Source: Bacteroides ovatus
GTDB taxonomy: Bacteria; Bacteroidota; Bacteroidia; Bacteroidales; Bacteroidaceae
NCBI RefSeq assembly: GCF_001314995.1
Contig: NZ_CP012938.1
Location: 434,001 to 498,000 of the forward strand
Direction: 5' to 3'
Length of the DNA: 64,000 bases
Positions 48,987 to 57,538 of this stretch are shown here, one piece after another; the stretch's first letter is position 1, and every line of letters begins with the position of its first letter. Under the pieces are notes generated by a model. It was given only the letters and a program-made list of their open reading frames with translations, made no database searches and was not told the DNA's origin. The position numbers and the translations under genes are program-made.

Positions 48987-49530
48987 AGATGTATTTCAAA
49001 GTGATGAACCTTCTATTGGCACTATCATAAGAAAGTTTGGTGAACCACAGGCTAGAGCAGTGCTGGTCATATTGATAGCTGATGCCTTGGAGTTTTTCAA
49101 TGTCAGTAATACAATGTCTGCTACCCAAGTTGCTACTACAGTAGATTTAATCATTGAAGAATATCCCTATATGAAAACTGATGATTTTAAACTGTGTTTC
49201 AAGAATGCAATGAAAATGAAATATGGTGAAAATTACAATCGTATTGATGGTTCTATCATTATGGGATGGCTTCGTGAATACAACAAAGAACGTTGTGCTG
49301 TTGCTGATAATCAGTCATGGAATACTCATAAGGCTAAATTGTCAGGGGAAACGAGTTTTACAAGTGGCTTGTCGTATGAAGAATACCGGAACGAACTCAA
49401 ACTTAGAGTTGAGCAAGGAGATGAAGAAGCTGCTAAAGCGTTAAGTCTCTCAAATGAAATAATCTCTTATCTAAACAAAAGAGAATATGGCAAACAAGAA
49501 GCAGAAGGTGACAATTTACTGGAACACTAG
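48883..49530 (+). CDS. phage protein, DUF6633-like (215 aa)
   Basis: A helical soluble protein (TIIRKFGEPQARAVLVILIADALEFFNV; TTVDLIIEEYPYMKTDDFKLCFKNAMKMKYGENYNRIDGSIIMGWLREYNKER) similar to small Bacteroidota phage proteins placed after the replication initiator. A helicase-loader role is plausible but unproven. The ATG lies 104 nt before the end of the preceding gene, an unusually long overlap. The coding pattern is good in both frames. Confidence 0.65.
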   Translation: MENELILRPQEENRLAVLRTSPKNYCKALCPKKVEDVFQSDEPSIGTIIRKFGEPQARAVLVILIADALEFFNVSNTMSATQVATTVDLIIEEYPYMKTDDFKLCFKNAMKMKYGENYNRIDGSIIMGWLREYNKERCAVADNQSWNTHKAKLSGETSFTSGLSYEEYRNELKLRVEQGDEEAAKALSLSNEIISYLNKREYGKQEAEGDNLLEH

Positions 49531-49708
49531 GCATATCAAACTTGAAGATATTCCTGAAGTGAAAAGAAGAATACGGGAGCGTTTTGGTATTCCTAATCAC
49601 ACAACTGTTAATGGTGAAACGGATTGTTATATCCGTGAGGAAGATATGGAATTGCTTCGGGAAACGGAAAAACGTGGCTTCATTCAAATACGTAATAAGC
49701 CCGCATGA
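49487..49708 (+). CDS. small phage protein (73 aa)
   Basis: A 73-residue basic, mixed alpha/beta protein (KKQKVTIYWNTRHIKLEDIPEVKRRIRERFGIP...). It overlaps the end of the DUF6633-like gene by 44 nt and ends immediately before promoter copy 2, closing the operon. No family is recognised. Confidence 0.6.
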   Translation: MANKKQKVTIYWNTRHIKLEDIPEVKRRIRERFGIPNHTTVNGETDCYIREEDMELLRETEKRGFIQIRNKPA

Positions 49709-49809
49709 AAATGGCGTTAAAATGGCGAAGTTTCTGTTTGCATAACTTGTCATTTTACGATAACTTTACTGATGTAATGAATTAAAAGTCAAACCAATAT
49801 AATTAAATT
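49709..49809 (+). promoter_or_regulatory. phage repeated promoter, copy 2
   Basis: GGCG at 49713 and 49724 (11 bp apart), 9 nt, TTTG (49737-49740), 20 nt, TAACTTTA (49761-49768), then leader ATTAAAAGTCAAACCAATAT and the ATG at 49810. It drives the ParB-like block. Confidence 0.85.
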
Positions 49810-51528
49810 ATGGAAGTACAAAACATTAGAATTGACCTTATCAGTCCTTCTCCTTTGAATCCGAGAAAGACTTTTGATGAAGCAGCTCTTGAAGAGCTTG
49901 CAAGCAACATTGAAAAGCAAGGTTTATTGCAACCTATCACTGTCAGAGTTGCTAAATCCGAGGAGATGACTAACCTAGAAACCGGAGATGTTACCCCATT
50001 ACCTTACACATACGAAATTGTTTGCGGTGAGCGTCGTTTCCGGGCTGTGTCACTTTTGAAAGCAAAGGAAGATGAAGCGAATGTTGCAAAAATCAAAGCC
50101 CATCGAAAAAAGTCGGAAAAATTTCAGACAATATCCTGCATTGTCAGAGAAATGACAGATGATGAGGCTTTTGAAGCGATGATTACCGAGAATCTTCAAA
50201 GAAAAGATGTTGATCCCATCGAAGAAGCTTTTGCCTTTGCGCAGTTGGCTGAAAAAGGACGAACTTTGGAAGATATCGCTCTTAAAATAGGAAAGTCTAC
50301 CCGGTTTGTTTTTGACCGTATTAAATTGAATTCTCTTATTCCTGAACTAAAAGAGCGGGTAAGAAATGGAGATATACCATTGTCCGGTGCTATGATTCTT
50401 TCTAAATTGGATGAAGATACTCAAAAAGAGTTTCATGAGGAGGAGGAAGAACAATGTACTACTGCTATGATTCGAGAATTTGTGAGTAATTCTTTCATGG
50501 AGCTTGGTAACGCACCTTGGATTAAAGATGATTCCGATAATTGGGAAAATACCGATATTAAATCATGTTCTCAATGTGAGAATAATACGTGTAATCATGG
50601 TTGTTTGTTCTATGAAATGAATAGTAAGGATGCTAGATGTATCAATGCTGCTTGCTATGAGAAAAAACAGATTGCTTATGTGACGCGGAAAATTCAACTA
50701 GAATATGAACATCTTGTTAAAGTTGGCGAACCTCTTTCATTTGGAAAAACAGTAATTATCGCTAGACGTCCCGATACATATTGGGGAGAAGATAGAAAGG
50801 TTTTCTATGAAAAAACTTTGGAAGCTGTTAAACAACTTGGATTTGAAATAGTTGATCCTGATGAAATCTTTAGATGTAAGTGCTGGTATTCAGAAGATGA
50901 TGAACGCACTTTGAAAATGCTTGAAGATGGAGAAGTTTATCGTTGTCTTTCATTTTTTGGACATTATTCTCCCGAATTTAACGTTAGTTTCTATTATGTT
51001 AGAAAAGAAACGGCTTCCTCTACTTCCGCCGTTGCCGATCTAAAAGAGATAGAAAGGGAAAAAATAAACGCCCAATTAAAAAGAGCGAAGGATATAGTCA
51101 AGGAGAAGTCTGCTGAAGAAATGCGCAAGTGGGCGCAAGAGAAAACATATTATCAGAGAACAAAAGAATTCTCTGAAAATGAACAACTTGTTTTTGATGT
51201 GCTGGTTCTTAGCGGTTGTAGCAGTACTTATCTTGAAAAACTGAATTTAAAAAAATGGAATGGTGAGAGTGATTTTGTAAATTATGTCAAGAACAACCAA
51301 GCTGACCGACACCAATGGTATAGAGCCTTTATTGCTGAATGCTTATCATCGAATAATGTGAATTTCTACTCCTATTTGCAAAAGTGTCAGAAAATCCTTT
51401 TTGCAGAACAATATCCGGATGATTTCAAAGCGCTCTCTAAGAAACTTGCGGATTCATATGATAAGAAAGAAAAGAAGCTCAAAGAAAGACTGAAAGAACT
51501 AAATAACGATAACACAGAGGAAGCCTAG
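49810..51528 (+). CDS. ParB/Spo0J-like protein (large, 572 aa)
   Basis: The N-terminal ParB nuclease-like domain is clear: LNPRKTFDEAALEELASNIEKQGLLQPITVR near residue 15, GERRFRA near 74 (the CTP-binding region) and ENLQRKDVDPIEEAFAFAQL near 130. A KorB-like HTH follows (TLEDIALKIGKSTRFVFDRIKLNSLIP near 150). The middle has a cysteine cluster (CSQCENNTCNHGCLFYE...CINAACYEKK near 253-285) suggesting metal binding. The C-terminal half is unique. It is first after promoter copy 2. It may act in plasmid-like phage partition or as a regulator; the terminator at 51516 overlaps its stop. Confidence 0.85.
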   Translation: MEVQNIRIDLISPSPLNPRKTFDEAALEELASNIEKQGLLQPITVRVAKSEEMTNLETGDVTPLPYTYEIVCGERRFRAVSLLKAKEDEANVAKIKAHRKKSEKFQTISCIVREMTDDEAFEAMITENLQRKDVDPIEEAFAFAQLAEKGRTLEDIALKIGKSTRFVFDRIKLNSLIPELKERVRNGDIPLSGAMILSKLDEDTQKEFHEEEEEQCTTAMIREFVSNSFMELGNAPWIKDDSDNWENTDIKSCSQCENNTCNHGCLFYEMNSKDARCINAACYEKKQIAYVTRKIQLEYEHLVKVGEPLSFGKTVIIARRPDTYWGEDRKVFYEKTLEAVKQLGFEIVDPDEIFRCKCWYSEDDERTLKMLEDGEVYRCLSFFGHYSPEFNVSFYYVRKETASSTSAVADLKEIEREKINAQLKRAKDIVKEKSAEEMRKWAQEKTYYQRTKEFSENEQLVFDVLVLSGCSSTYLEKLNLKKWNGESDFVNYVKNNQADRHQWYRAFIAECLSSNNVNFYSYLQKCQKILFAEQYPDDFKALSKKLADSYDKKEKKLKERLKELNNDNTEEA

Positions 51529-51545
51529 TGGTTTCCTCTCTTTAT
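51516..51545 (+). terminator. terminator overlapping the ParB-like stop codon
   Basis: AGAGGAAGCC (51516-51525) pairs with GGTTTCCTCT (51530-51539), with the stop codon in the TAGT loop. Only a weak T-rich tail follows, so partial read-through into the HNH gene is likely. Confidence 0.6.
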
Positions 51546-51555
51546 TGACGCACTT

Positions 51556-52320
51556 ATGAAAACGTGGACTGACGAACAACTTGCTATACTTGACAGTGAG
51601 TACCCGACTGCTGATTTAAAAGAACTTGCTAGGCGTCTTGATAAAACACTTAGTGCTGTTAAAACAAAGGCCTTGATTCGAAAACTTAGGCGCTCTCCGA
51701 GAATCTCGTTTTGGAATAGTGAGAGACTTGATAAATTGAAAAAGTTGTATCCCAATCATACTAATGAGGAAATAGCACAGATATTAGGTACCACTTATTC
51801 TGCTGTAAATGGAGTTGCATTTAAATTACGGCTCTTTAAATCTAAAGAATTTAAATTTCAATGCGCTTCTAAAAGCTTCTTTCCCAAAGGCCACCAACCG
51901 ATGAACAAGGGACGTAAGCAAACGGAATATATGTCAGAGGAACAATTAGCAAAAACGAAAGCTACTCGATTTAAGAAAGGACATGTCCCCAAAAATCATA
52001 AACCAGTCGGTTATGAACGCATAACTCGTGACGGTTACATTGAAGTGAAAACTGCCGAACCGAATGTCTTTGAACTTAAACATCGGCTTGTATGGATTGA
52101 GCATAATGGAGAAATCCCCCCTGGTTATAATATTCAGTTTAAAGATGGCAACAGGCAAAACGTTTCCATTGAGAACCTTTACATGATTAGTCGTTCTGAA
52201 CAATTAAAAAAAGAGAATTCTTTGTATGCCCGATATCCGGAAGATGTTCAGTACCTAATCAAACTAAAAGGAGCTTTGAATAGACAAATTAATAAAGCAA
52301 CAAAAAAGAATGAATCATGA
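51556..52320 (+). CDS. HNH endonuclease with N-terminal Myb/homeodomain-like repeats
   Basis: A 254-residue protein. Two tandem SANT/Myb-like helical repeats (WTDEQLAILDSEYPTADLKELARRLDKTLSAVKTKA and SERLDKLKKLYPNHTNEEIAQILGTTYSAVNGVA) lie at residues 1-95. A linker with NUMOD-like pattern follows (FPKGHQPMNKGRKQTEYM; FKKGHVPKNHKPVGYERITRDGYIEVK), then an HNH_3 core (KHRLVWIEHNGEIPPGYNIQFKDGNRQNVSIENLYMISRSE). It is likely a free-standing homing endonuclease inserted after parB. Confidence 0.85.
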   Translation: MKTWTDEQLAILDSEYPTADLKELARRLDKTLSAVKTKALIRKLRRSPRISFWNSERLDKLKKLYPNHTNEEIAQILGTTYSAVNGVAFKLRLFKSKEFKFQCASKSFFPKGHQPMNKGRKQTEYMSEEQLAKTKATRFKKGHVPKNHKPVGYERITRDGYIEVKTAEPNVFELKHRLVWIEHNGEIPPGYNIQFKDGNRQNVSIENLYMISRSEQLKKENSLYARYPEDVQYLIKLKGALNRQINKATKKNES

Positions 52321-52754
52321 CTGATGGAGCAATAGATAGATTGAAAGAAATGGTTAATAAACCATTCCTTTATCAGAATGAAGAAGTTGTAATTCTCAAT
52401 TACTGTGACGGTACCGGTGATGATGGTACCGAAGTTGAGATATACTTGAATAATGGCAAAGTATTGGTATTTAGTATGTTTGATTTGGCTTCCAAATTGA
52501 ATCGTTTTCGGCCAATAACAAACACAGTTGTCGTGTTGGCTAATGAACGGTTGAATAAGGTGTCTACAGTGAACCCTACCATTTTACAAGATTTGAGGAA
52601 TTTGGTTCTTCAACAAATTAAGGATGTGAAAGAAGATCCTAGTAAAGTGAGCCAAGCAAAACAAGTTTTCCAAGGGGTTAATACCGTAATCAATCTTGCT
52701 AAGACAGAATTAGAGTACAGGAAATATTTAGATACAACAGACCCCTCAAAATAA
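52317..52754 (+). CDS. hypothetical phage protein (145 aa)
   Basis: It overlaps the HNH gene by 4 nt. The N-terminal half is beta-rich with acidic turns (NYCDGTGDDGTEVEIYLNNGKVLVFS); the C-terminal half is helical (TILQDLRNLVLQQIKDVKEDPSKVSQAKQVFQGVNTVINLAKTELEYRKYL). It looks like a small oligomeric accessory protein. No family or catalytic residues are recognised. Confidence 0.65.
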   Translation: MTDGAIDRLKEMVNKPFLYQNEEVVILNYCDGTGDDGTEVEIYLNNGKVLVFSMFDLASKLNRFRPITNTVVVLANERLNKVSTVNPTILQDLRNLVLQQIKDVKEDPSKVSQAKQVFQGVNTVINLAKTELEYRKYLDTTDPSK

Positions 52755-52762
52755 ATAATAGT

Positions 52763-52828
52763 ATGCTGATAGATAAAGAATATGTTCATTGGTTTCGCAT
52801 CAGAGACCAACCTAATAGAATCGTGTGA
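52763..52828 (+). CDS. possible 21-aa small ORF
   Basis: ATG to TGA encoding MLIDKEYVHWFRIRDQPNRI plus one residue, 8 nt after the preceding stop. It is in the phage gene direction and fills an otherwise empty gap. Too short for confidence. Confidence 0.25.
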   Translation: MLIDKEYVHWFRIRDQPNRIV

Positions 52829-52863
52829 GATTATTCATAGTCTAACAATTTAACCCGATCGAT

Positions 52864-53157
52864 ATGATAACATTGAATAGGTTTGCCCAGAGATGCTTGA
52901 ATATCATGAGGAAGCGCTTTAAGATGAATGAGCATAGCTCAAGAAAAGCGTTTAGCATAAGAATTGAAGCCGTTTGGAGAAAATTCGATATTGCTTCTAA
53001 ATATAGGAGTGATAATCTTCCTAAATATTCGGAAGATGAAGAATTGGCAGCCGAGATGATAATTTACCTTGTTGCCTATTTAAAAAGATTTGGTTGTGAG
53101 GACATTGAACAGCTTATCAAAGATAAGATAGAGTTCGATGATAGAAAAAATGATTAG
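52864..53157 (+). CDS. small phage protein (97 aa)
   Basis: A basic helical N-terminus (NRFAQRCLNIMRKRFKMNEHSSRKAFSIRIEAVWRKFDIA) and an acidic second half (YSEDEELAAEMIIYLVAYLKRFGCEDIEQLIKDKI). The pattern resembles MazG-like or nucleotide-metabolism accessory proteins only loosely. It is followed by a 60-nt gap holding a perfect 14-bp tandem repeat (TTTGTGTTGTTGAT at 53174 and 53188). Function is unknown. Confidence 0.6.
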   Translation: MITLNRFAQRCLNIMRKRFKMNEHSSRKAFSIRIEAVWRKFDIASKYRSDNLPKYSEDEELAAEMIIYLVAYLKRFGCEDIEQLIKDKIEFDDRKND

Positions 53158-53217
53158 GTGTTGTTACTGACTGTTTGTGTTGTTGATTTTGTGTTGTTGA
53201 TTTTAATATAGTTAGTT

Positions 53218-53874
53218 ATGACAGAGATTATTCAAGTCTGCCTACTTGATTTTAATAAGGGGCAGCTCACGGGATTGCCGAAAAATCCACGTTTTTTTCG
53301 TGATTACCGCTTTGAAGCGATGAAGAAAAGCATTCAGGATTCGCCAGAGATGCTTGAGCTTCGAGAACTTATAGTTTTTCCCTACAATGATGGCAGATAT
53401 ATTGTTGTTTGTGGTAATTTACGTTTGCGAGCTTGCAAGGAGTTAGGTTATAAAGAACTGCCTTGTAAAATTCTGGCACCTGATACCCCCGTTAAGAAGT
53501 TGAGGGAATATGCCACTAAAGATAATGTCAATTTTGGTGAGAATGATTTGGACGTTATGGAAAACGAGTGGAATAAGGCGGAACTCCAAGACTGGGGCAT
53601 CGAATTTGCCCCGGAGAAGAAAGAGGATGAATTTAAAGAGCGCTTCGATGCCATCACGGATGATACAGCCATTTATCCTCTCATTCCAAAGTATGACGAA
53701 AAACATGAGTTGTTTATCATCACCTCAAGTAATGAGGTAGATAGCAACTGGCTTCGTGAGAGGCTGGACATGCAGCACATGAAGTCGTACAAAACCGGGA
53801 AAATAAGTAAATCCAATGTAATTGATATAAAAGACGTTCGCCATGCCCTGCAAAATAGTAATACCAAGTCATAA
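53218..53874 (+). CDS. ParB N-terminal-domain phage protein (218 aa)
   Basis: A second ParB-like protein, unlike the first. The domain shows DFNKGQLTGLPKNPRFFRDYRFEAMKKSIQD near residue 10, LIVFPYNDGRYIVVCGNLRLRACKELGYKELPCKIL near 50-85 (GNLRLRA in place of GERRxRA) and ATKDNVNFGENDLDVMENEWN near 100. Phage proteins of this type commonly sit next to DNA-modifying enzymes and may guide or regulate them. Its 3' end overlaps the glycosyltransferase-like gene by 32 nt. Confidence 0.8.
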   Translation: MTEIIQVCLLDFNKGQLTGLPKNPRFFRDYRFEAMKKSIQDSPEMLELRELIVFPYNDGRYIVVCGNLRLRACKELGYKELPCKILAPDTPVKKLREYATKDNVNFGENDLDVMENEWNKAELQDWGIEFAPEKKEDEFKERFDAITDDTAIYPLIPKYDEKHELFIITSSNEVDSNWLRERLDMQHMKSYKTGKISKSNVIDIKDVRHALQNSNTKS

Positions 53875-54595
53875 ACGCCATGACCGGGTGTTCGCTAAAA
53901 AGTTGGTGAACGATCCTATCATTTGCGTTGCTGAAAGTCAAGCTGACTTATATCAGCAATTTAACCCGGAATGTGAAATTGTAACTCATCCTGACGACGT
54001 TATGGGCCTCATCCCGAAACGTAATTGGATGGCAAAGCATTTTGGAGAACTTTTCATGCTTGATGATGATGTCCATGCCTGCAAACCTATTTATGTGGAA
54101 AAAGGAGAACCTAGCCGGATAAAGGATAAAGATAAGATAACTAATATCATTCAGTCATTATTTGAGATGGCCAGTATGATGGATGTACATCTGTTTGGCT
54201 TCACCGCTCGGATATCGCCGGTAATGTATGATGAATCCGCTTTTCTTTCTCTTTCGAAAATGATAACCGGTTGCAGTTATGGAGTAATCTATAACAAAAA
54301 CACTTGGTGGAATGAGGAAATACGTTTGAAGGAAGATTTTTGGATTTCTTGTTACATGAAGTACAAAGAACGTAAGGTTTTAACCGATTTGCGGTATAAT
54401 TTTGAGCAAAAGAACACTTTTGTAAACGCTGGTGGGCTTGCTTCTATAAGGAATCAGGAAGAGGAACGTAAATCTATCCTCTTTATCAAAAAGAATTTTG
54501 GTGATAGTATTTTGCTAAAGAGTGCAACCACTAATGGGAAAGACAAAACAAAGCAGCTCGTTCAATATAATATATCATGCAAATTCAAATTCTAA
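53843..54595 (+). CDS. GT-A glycosyltransferase, TET-associated (TAGT)-like
   Basis: A 250-residue protein. The start KIVIPSHKRHDRV and the metal motif RNWMAKHFGELFMLDDDVHA near residue 60-80 (DDD/DxD) mark a GT-A fold glycosyltransferase. Later conserved-looking pieces are FGFTARISP, GCSYGVIYNKNTWWNEEIRLKEDFWISCYMKYKER and YNFEQKNTFVNAGGL. The pattern agrees with phage TAGT enzymes that put sugars on hydroxymethylated bases, although a T4-like or protein-directed GT is possible. Neighbouring ParB-like, PAPS-reductase-like and methylase genes fit a DNA-modification role; no TET/JBP oxygenase is seen in this window. Confidence 0.55.
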   Translation: MPCKIVIPSHKRHDRVFAKKLVNDPIICVAESQADLYQQFNPECEIVTHPDDVMGLIPKRNWMAKHFGELFMLDDDVHACKPIYVEKGEPSRIKDKDKITNIIQSLFEMASMMDVHLFGFTARISPVMYDESAFLSLSKMITGCSYGVIYNKNTWWNEEIRLKEDFWISCYMKYKERKVLTDLRYNFEQKNTFVNAGGLASIRNQEEERKSILFIKKNFGDSILLKSATTNGKDKTKQLVQYNISCKFKF

Positions 54596-54602
54596 TAGTC
54601 TG

Positions 54603-54706
54603 TAAAAAAGGCGTTTAAATGGCGTCCATTCTGTTTGTCATATTCGCCTTTTTTAGCTAACTTTACTGACGTAATAAACTAAAAGTCAAACCATTAAATT
54701 AGAATT
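54603..54706 (+). promoter_or_regulatory. phage repeated promoter, copy 3
   Basis: GGCG at 54610 and 54621 (11 bp apart), 9 nt, TTTG (54634-54637), 20 nt, TAACTTTA (54658-54665), then leader AACTAAAAGTCAAACCATTA and the ATG at 54707. The 20-nt spacer differs fully from the other copies while the boxes and distances are the same. Confidence 0.85.
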
Positions 54707-55282
54707 ATGATTATAAGAACAGTTTGCGGATATGATTTCTTTGAGGTGAGTTCTGCAATGCAGAAAGCCATTAGGCGAGCCGACACCGGGGTAGCCGGCT
54801 TTTTTGCATTGGAACTTTGGGCGAGTGGGTACCGCGACTATGTGTGGAAGCGTCTGTTTACCATTAGTGCTGAAGATTGCTATGGAATCATTACTAAAGA
54901 GATAGAAGCATTGTGGCAGGGGCATGAGCTGGTAAACAAGACTGCTACTGAACCCAAAGGGAGGATATTTGTCAGTAAAGCTGTTATTCTCCTTTGTGAA
55001 TGTAGAAAGAATCGTGATGCGGATCATTTGCAAAACTTCATCTATGATAGAAAGGATATTGATATAGAAAAGTGGATAAATGATGTCAGGCGTTACCCTA
55101 TTCCTATTCCAGATTACACTTTCGATGTACATACACGAAAGGGTAAAAAACATGGGAGAACCAAAGAAGAATTCTTTCAGGAAGAATACAAGGCGTTACA
55201 ACCTCGTGTTCCTGGTTTATTCGATGATTTGGTTCAACCCAGTCAACCAAAGTTATTTAATGATGAAACCACGGCTAAGTAG
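54707..55282 (+). CDS. RarA/MgsA C-terminal-domain-like phage protein (191 aa)
   Basis: The N-terminal half, DFFEVSSAMQKAIRRADTGVAGFFALELWASGYRDYVWKRLFTISAEDCYG, matches the pattern of the C-terminal oligomerisation domain of RarA/MgsA clamp-loader-like ATPases (ALQKAIRRGDE...GA..WA.EL..SGYG.Y.W+RL..I..ED). No ATPase domain is attached. It might act by interacting with host RarA or SSB. It is the only gene between promoter copy 3 and a terminator that overlaps its stop codon. Confidence 0.6.
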   Translation: MIIRTVCGYDFFEVSSAMQKAIRRADTGVAGFFALELWASGYRDYVWKRLFTISAEDCYGIITKEIEALWQGHELVNKTATEPKGRIFVSKAVILLCECRKNRDADHLQNFIYDRKDIDIEKWINDVRRYPIPIPDYTFDVHTRKGKKHGRTKEEFFQEEYKALQPRVPGLFDDLVQPSQPKLFNDETTAK

Positions 55283-55300
55283 CTGTGGTTTCTCATTTTT
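55267..55300 (+). terminator. terminator overlapping the 54707 stop codon
   Basis: AACCACGGCT (55267-55276) pairs with AGCTGTGGTT (55281-55290) around AAGT, followed by TCTCATTTTT. The TAG stop (55280-55282) is in the hairpin. Confidence 0.8.
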
Positions 55301-55330
55301 CATATAAGTCAAACCAATTTAATTAAAAAA

Positions 55331-55978
55331 ATGAACACGTATTACAAATTTGCGCCAAATGTATTTTTGGCAAAGTGTGATGAGAAGCACGAAAAAGGTG
55401 AAACTATTGAAGTTACCACCAAGTATGGTAAGGAGAACGAAAGTATAGTATTTAACCTAATCTTCGAAAAAGATGGGTTTTACTATTATTCCATCGTTAG
55501 AGCTGACGGCTTTAATGTTCAAGAATGGGCTAAGCAAAGAGCGGAACGCAGGCATGAATGGGCGTCATCGGCAGTACAAAAAAGTAATGAGTATTTTCAG
55601 AAATCAAATAAGCATCGTGATTTCCTTTCTTTGGGTGAGCCTATCAAAGTTGGACACCACAGCGAACGAGGACATCGCAAAATGATAGATGATGCCTGGA
55701 ATAACATGGGGAAAAGCGTTGAGTTTAGCGATAAGGCTGCCGAACATGAAAGAGTTGCGAAGTATTGGGAAAAAAGGGCTAATACGATAAACTTGTCCAT
55801 GCCGGAAAGTATAGATTTCTACGAACATAAGTTGGAACAAGCAAAAGAATATCACGAAGGATTGAAGTCCGGTAAGTACCGACGCGAGCATACATACGCT
55901 ATGGCTTATGCCAATAAAGCAGTAAAAGAGGCTAAAAAAAATTATGACCTTGCAGTAAAGCTGTGGGGCGATGTTTAA
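55331..55978 (+). CDS. DUF3560 domain protein
   Basis: A 215-residue protein with the DUF3560 signature: FLSLGEPIKVGHHSERGHRKMIDDAWNNMGKSVEFSDKAAEHERVAKYWEKRANTINL near residues 98-158. The family is common on phages and conjugative elements, and its function is unknown. It is preceded by AAGTCAAACCAATTTAATT, the leader motif shared with the repeated promoters, but without the GGCG or -33/-7 boxes; it probably relies on read-through. Confidence 0.85.
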   Translation: MNTYYKFAPNVFLAKCDEKHEKGETIEVTTKYGKENESIVFNLIFEKDGFYYYSIVRADGFNVQEWAKQRAERRHEWASSAVQKSNEYFQKSNKHRDFLSLGEPIKVGHHSERGHRKMIDDAWNNMGKSVEFSDKAAEHERVAKYWEKRANTINLSMPESIDFYEHKLEQAKEYHEGLKSGKYRREHTYAMAYANKAVKEAKKNYDLAVKLWGDV

Positions 55979-56006
55979 TAATCTGTAGTATCTCAAATAA
56001 TTTACT

Positions 56007-56471
56007 ATGAGAGAATTATCAAAAGAAACCTCATTACAAAGGGTAATGAGGGCTTCAGGTCGTGTACCTGTACAATGCTCATGCAGTGTTTGTAAACAAC
56101 AATGTCATACGCCATGTTTAGGTACTCCTGATGATATTGAACGAATTATTGATGCAGGTTATGCCGACAGGTTAGCGCTGACGAACTGGGCTGCTGGTAT
56201 ATTCTTAGGGGTTATTAATATTGCTATTCCGATGATTCAGCCCGTTGCTGGTAAGGAGTATTGTGCTTTTTTCGAGAATGGACTGTGTATCTTACATGAT
56301 AAGGGTTTGAAGCCCACTGAAGGACGTTTGTCTCATCACACAGTCAGGAAGGATAACTTCAATCCTGCTATGAGTATTGCTTGGAACGTTGCAAAAGAAT
56401 GGCTGATGCCGGAGAATGAGGATGTACTTTCTCGTGTAGTAAATAAATTCTTGAATGCGAGGAAGCCATGA
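56007..56471 (+). CDS. cysteine-cluster (YkgJ-like zinc/iron-chelating) protein
   Basis: A 154-residue protein with CSCSVCKQQCHTPCLGTPDDIERI near residue 24-47, the spacing of the YkgJ/UPF0153 metal-binding family, and a later CAFFENGLCILHDKGLKPTEGR near 93. A bound Fe or Zn is expected. Phage members have no known role. It overlaps the next gene by 4 nt. Confidence 0.7.
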   Translation: MRELSKETSLQRVMRASGRVPVQCSCSVCKQQCHTPCLGTPDDIERIIDAGYADRLALTNWAAGIFLGVINIAIPMIQPVAGKEYCAFFENGLCILHDKGLKPTEGRLSHHTVRKDNFNPAMSIAWNVAKEWLMPENEDVLSRVVNKFLNARKP

Positions 56472-56794
56472 ATGTGTGTCAATCAATACCTCGTAGAGAT
56501 TGTAAGGTGTTTGCTAAATGTGGAGCAAAATCCTTATCACATTGCCGGCGGCACCGCGAAACTGATGAGAAGTGTAAAAGTTGTACTCTAATTCGTCGTA
56601 AGCCGCGTAATCGGATTATAGATGATTCAGGACGTGAAATGAAAAGATGTACCCATTGCGGAAATTACTTCTACTTGAACCGGTTCTACAATCGTATAGT
56701 GGTGAGAAAAGGTAAGGAATATCATTTGTTGACTTCCTGGTGCCGTATGTGTATGTCACAGATTAATAATCAGAGGGCAAAGAAGAAAAAGTGA
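56468..56794 (+). CDS. small zinc-ribbon protein (108 aa)
   Basis: Four CxxC-like pairs are visible: CKVFAKCGAKSLSHC, CKSC, CTHCGNYFYLNRFY and CRMC. The CTHCGNYFYLNRFYNRIVVRKGKEYHLLTSWCRMC unit is a zinc ribbon like those fused to phage HNH or restriction-type proteins, and similar to the ribbon in the 60337 ORF. The protein ends in a basic KKKK. Probably nucleic acid binding. Confidence 0.7.
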   Translation: MNVCQSIPRRDCKVFAKCGAKSLSHCRRHRETDEKCKSCTLIRRKPRNRIIDDSGREMKRCTHCGNYFYLNRFYNRIVVRKGKEYHLLTSWCRMCMSQINNQRAKKKK

Positions 56795-56815
56795 CTTGTC
56801 CATTAAATTTTTTGT

Positions 56816-57538
56816 ATGAAATATTATGCTTCAGTTAGCTTTGGAAAGGATTCCTTGGCAATGCTTTTCATGCTAATAGATAAAGGATATCAGTTGGATG
56901 AAGTCGTTTTCTATGATACAGGTATGGAATTTCAGGCAATCTATAACACTCGTGATGCTGTTCTTCCAATTCTTAAAAAACTTGGCATTAAATATACAGA
57001 ACTGCATCCGGAGCAACCTTTTCTTTGGACAATGTTTGAAAGGCCGGTTAAGAAAAGAGGGACCAATATTATCCATAAAAAAGGATATAGTTGGTGTGGG
57101 GGAACATGCCGGTGGGGAACGAGTGAAAAACTTCGTGCATTGAAAGCTCACACAAAAGACGGAATTGATTATGTCGGTATTGCTGCCGATGAGACCCATC
57201 GTTTTGAAAAGGAAAAACGACCAAATCGGGTTTTACCACTTCGTGATTGGGGCATTACTGAAGCAGATGCACTCCAGTATTGTTACACAAAAGGCTTTGT
57301 TTGGCATGAGGATGGAGTAAGGCTATATGAGCTACTTGATCGTGTGAGTTGCTGGTGTTGTGGAAATAAGAACTTGAAGGAGTTGAAGAATATGTATTTG
57401 TACCTTCCATGGTATTGGAAAAAGCTGAAAGAACTTCAGTTAAATACCGATAGGCCCTATCGTCGTAATAGTGGAGAAACCATTTTTGATTTAGAGGAAA
57501 GATTTAGACGTGAATTGTTGAAGAAAAAAACTGATTAA
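56816..57538 (+). CDS. phosphoadenosine phosphosulfate reductase-family protein
   Basis: A 240-residue PP-loop enzyme: the nucleotide loop SVSFGKDSLAMLFM near residue 6, VFYDTGMEFQAIYNTRD near 31, and cysteines GYSWCGGTCRWG near 91 and CWCCGNKNLKEL near 183 that could bind an Fe-S cluster or zinc. Phage homologues are not dedicated sulfate-assimilation enzymes; related DndC-type proteins work in DNA phosphorothioation. Its place among modification genes makes a nucleic-acid sulfur role possible but unproven. It ends exactly at promoter copy 4. Confidence 0.75.
   Translation: MKYYASVSFGKDSLAMLFMLIDKGYQLDEVVFYDTGMEFQAIYNTRDAVLPILKKLGIKYTELHPEQPFLWTMFERPVKKRGTNIIHKKGYSWCGGTCRWGTSEKLRALKAHTKDGIDYVGIAADETHRFEKEKRPNRVLPLRDWGITEADALQYCYTKGFVWHEDGVRLYELLDRVSCWCCGNKNLKELKNMYLYLPWYWKKLKELQLNTDRPYRRNSGETIFDLEERFRRELLKKKTD

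Noticed and set aside
53174..53201. Short tandem repeat (two 14-bp units) as a phage origin iteron
   Set aside because: Only two units, low complexity, no A/T-rich melting region or initiator box beside it; not enough to call an origin.
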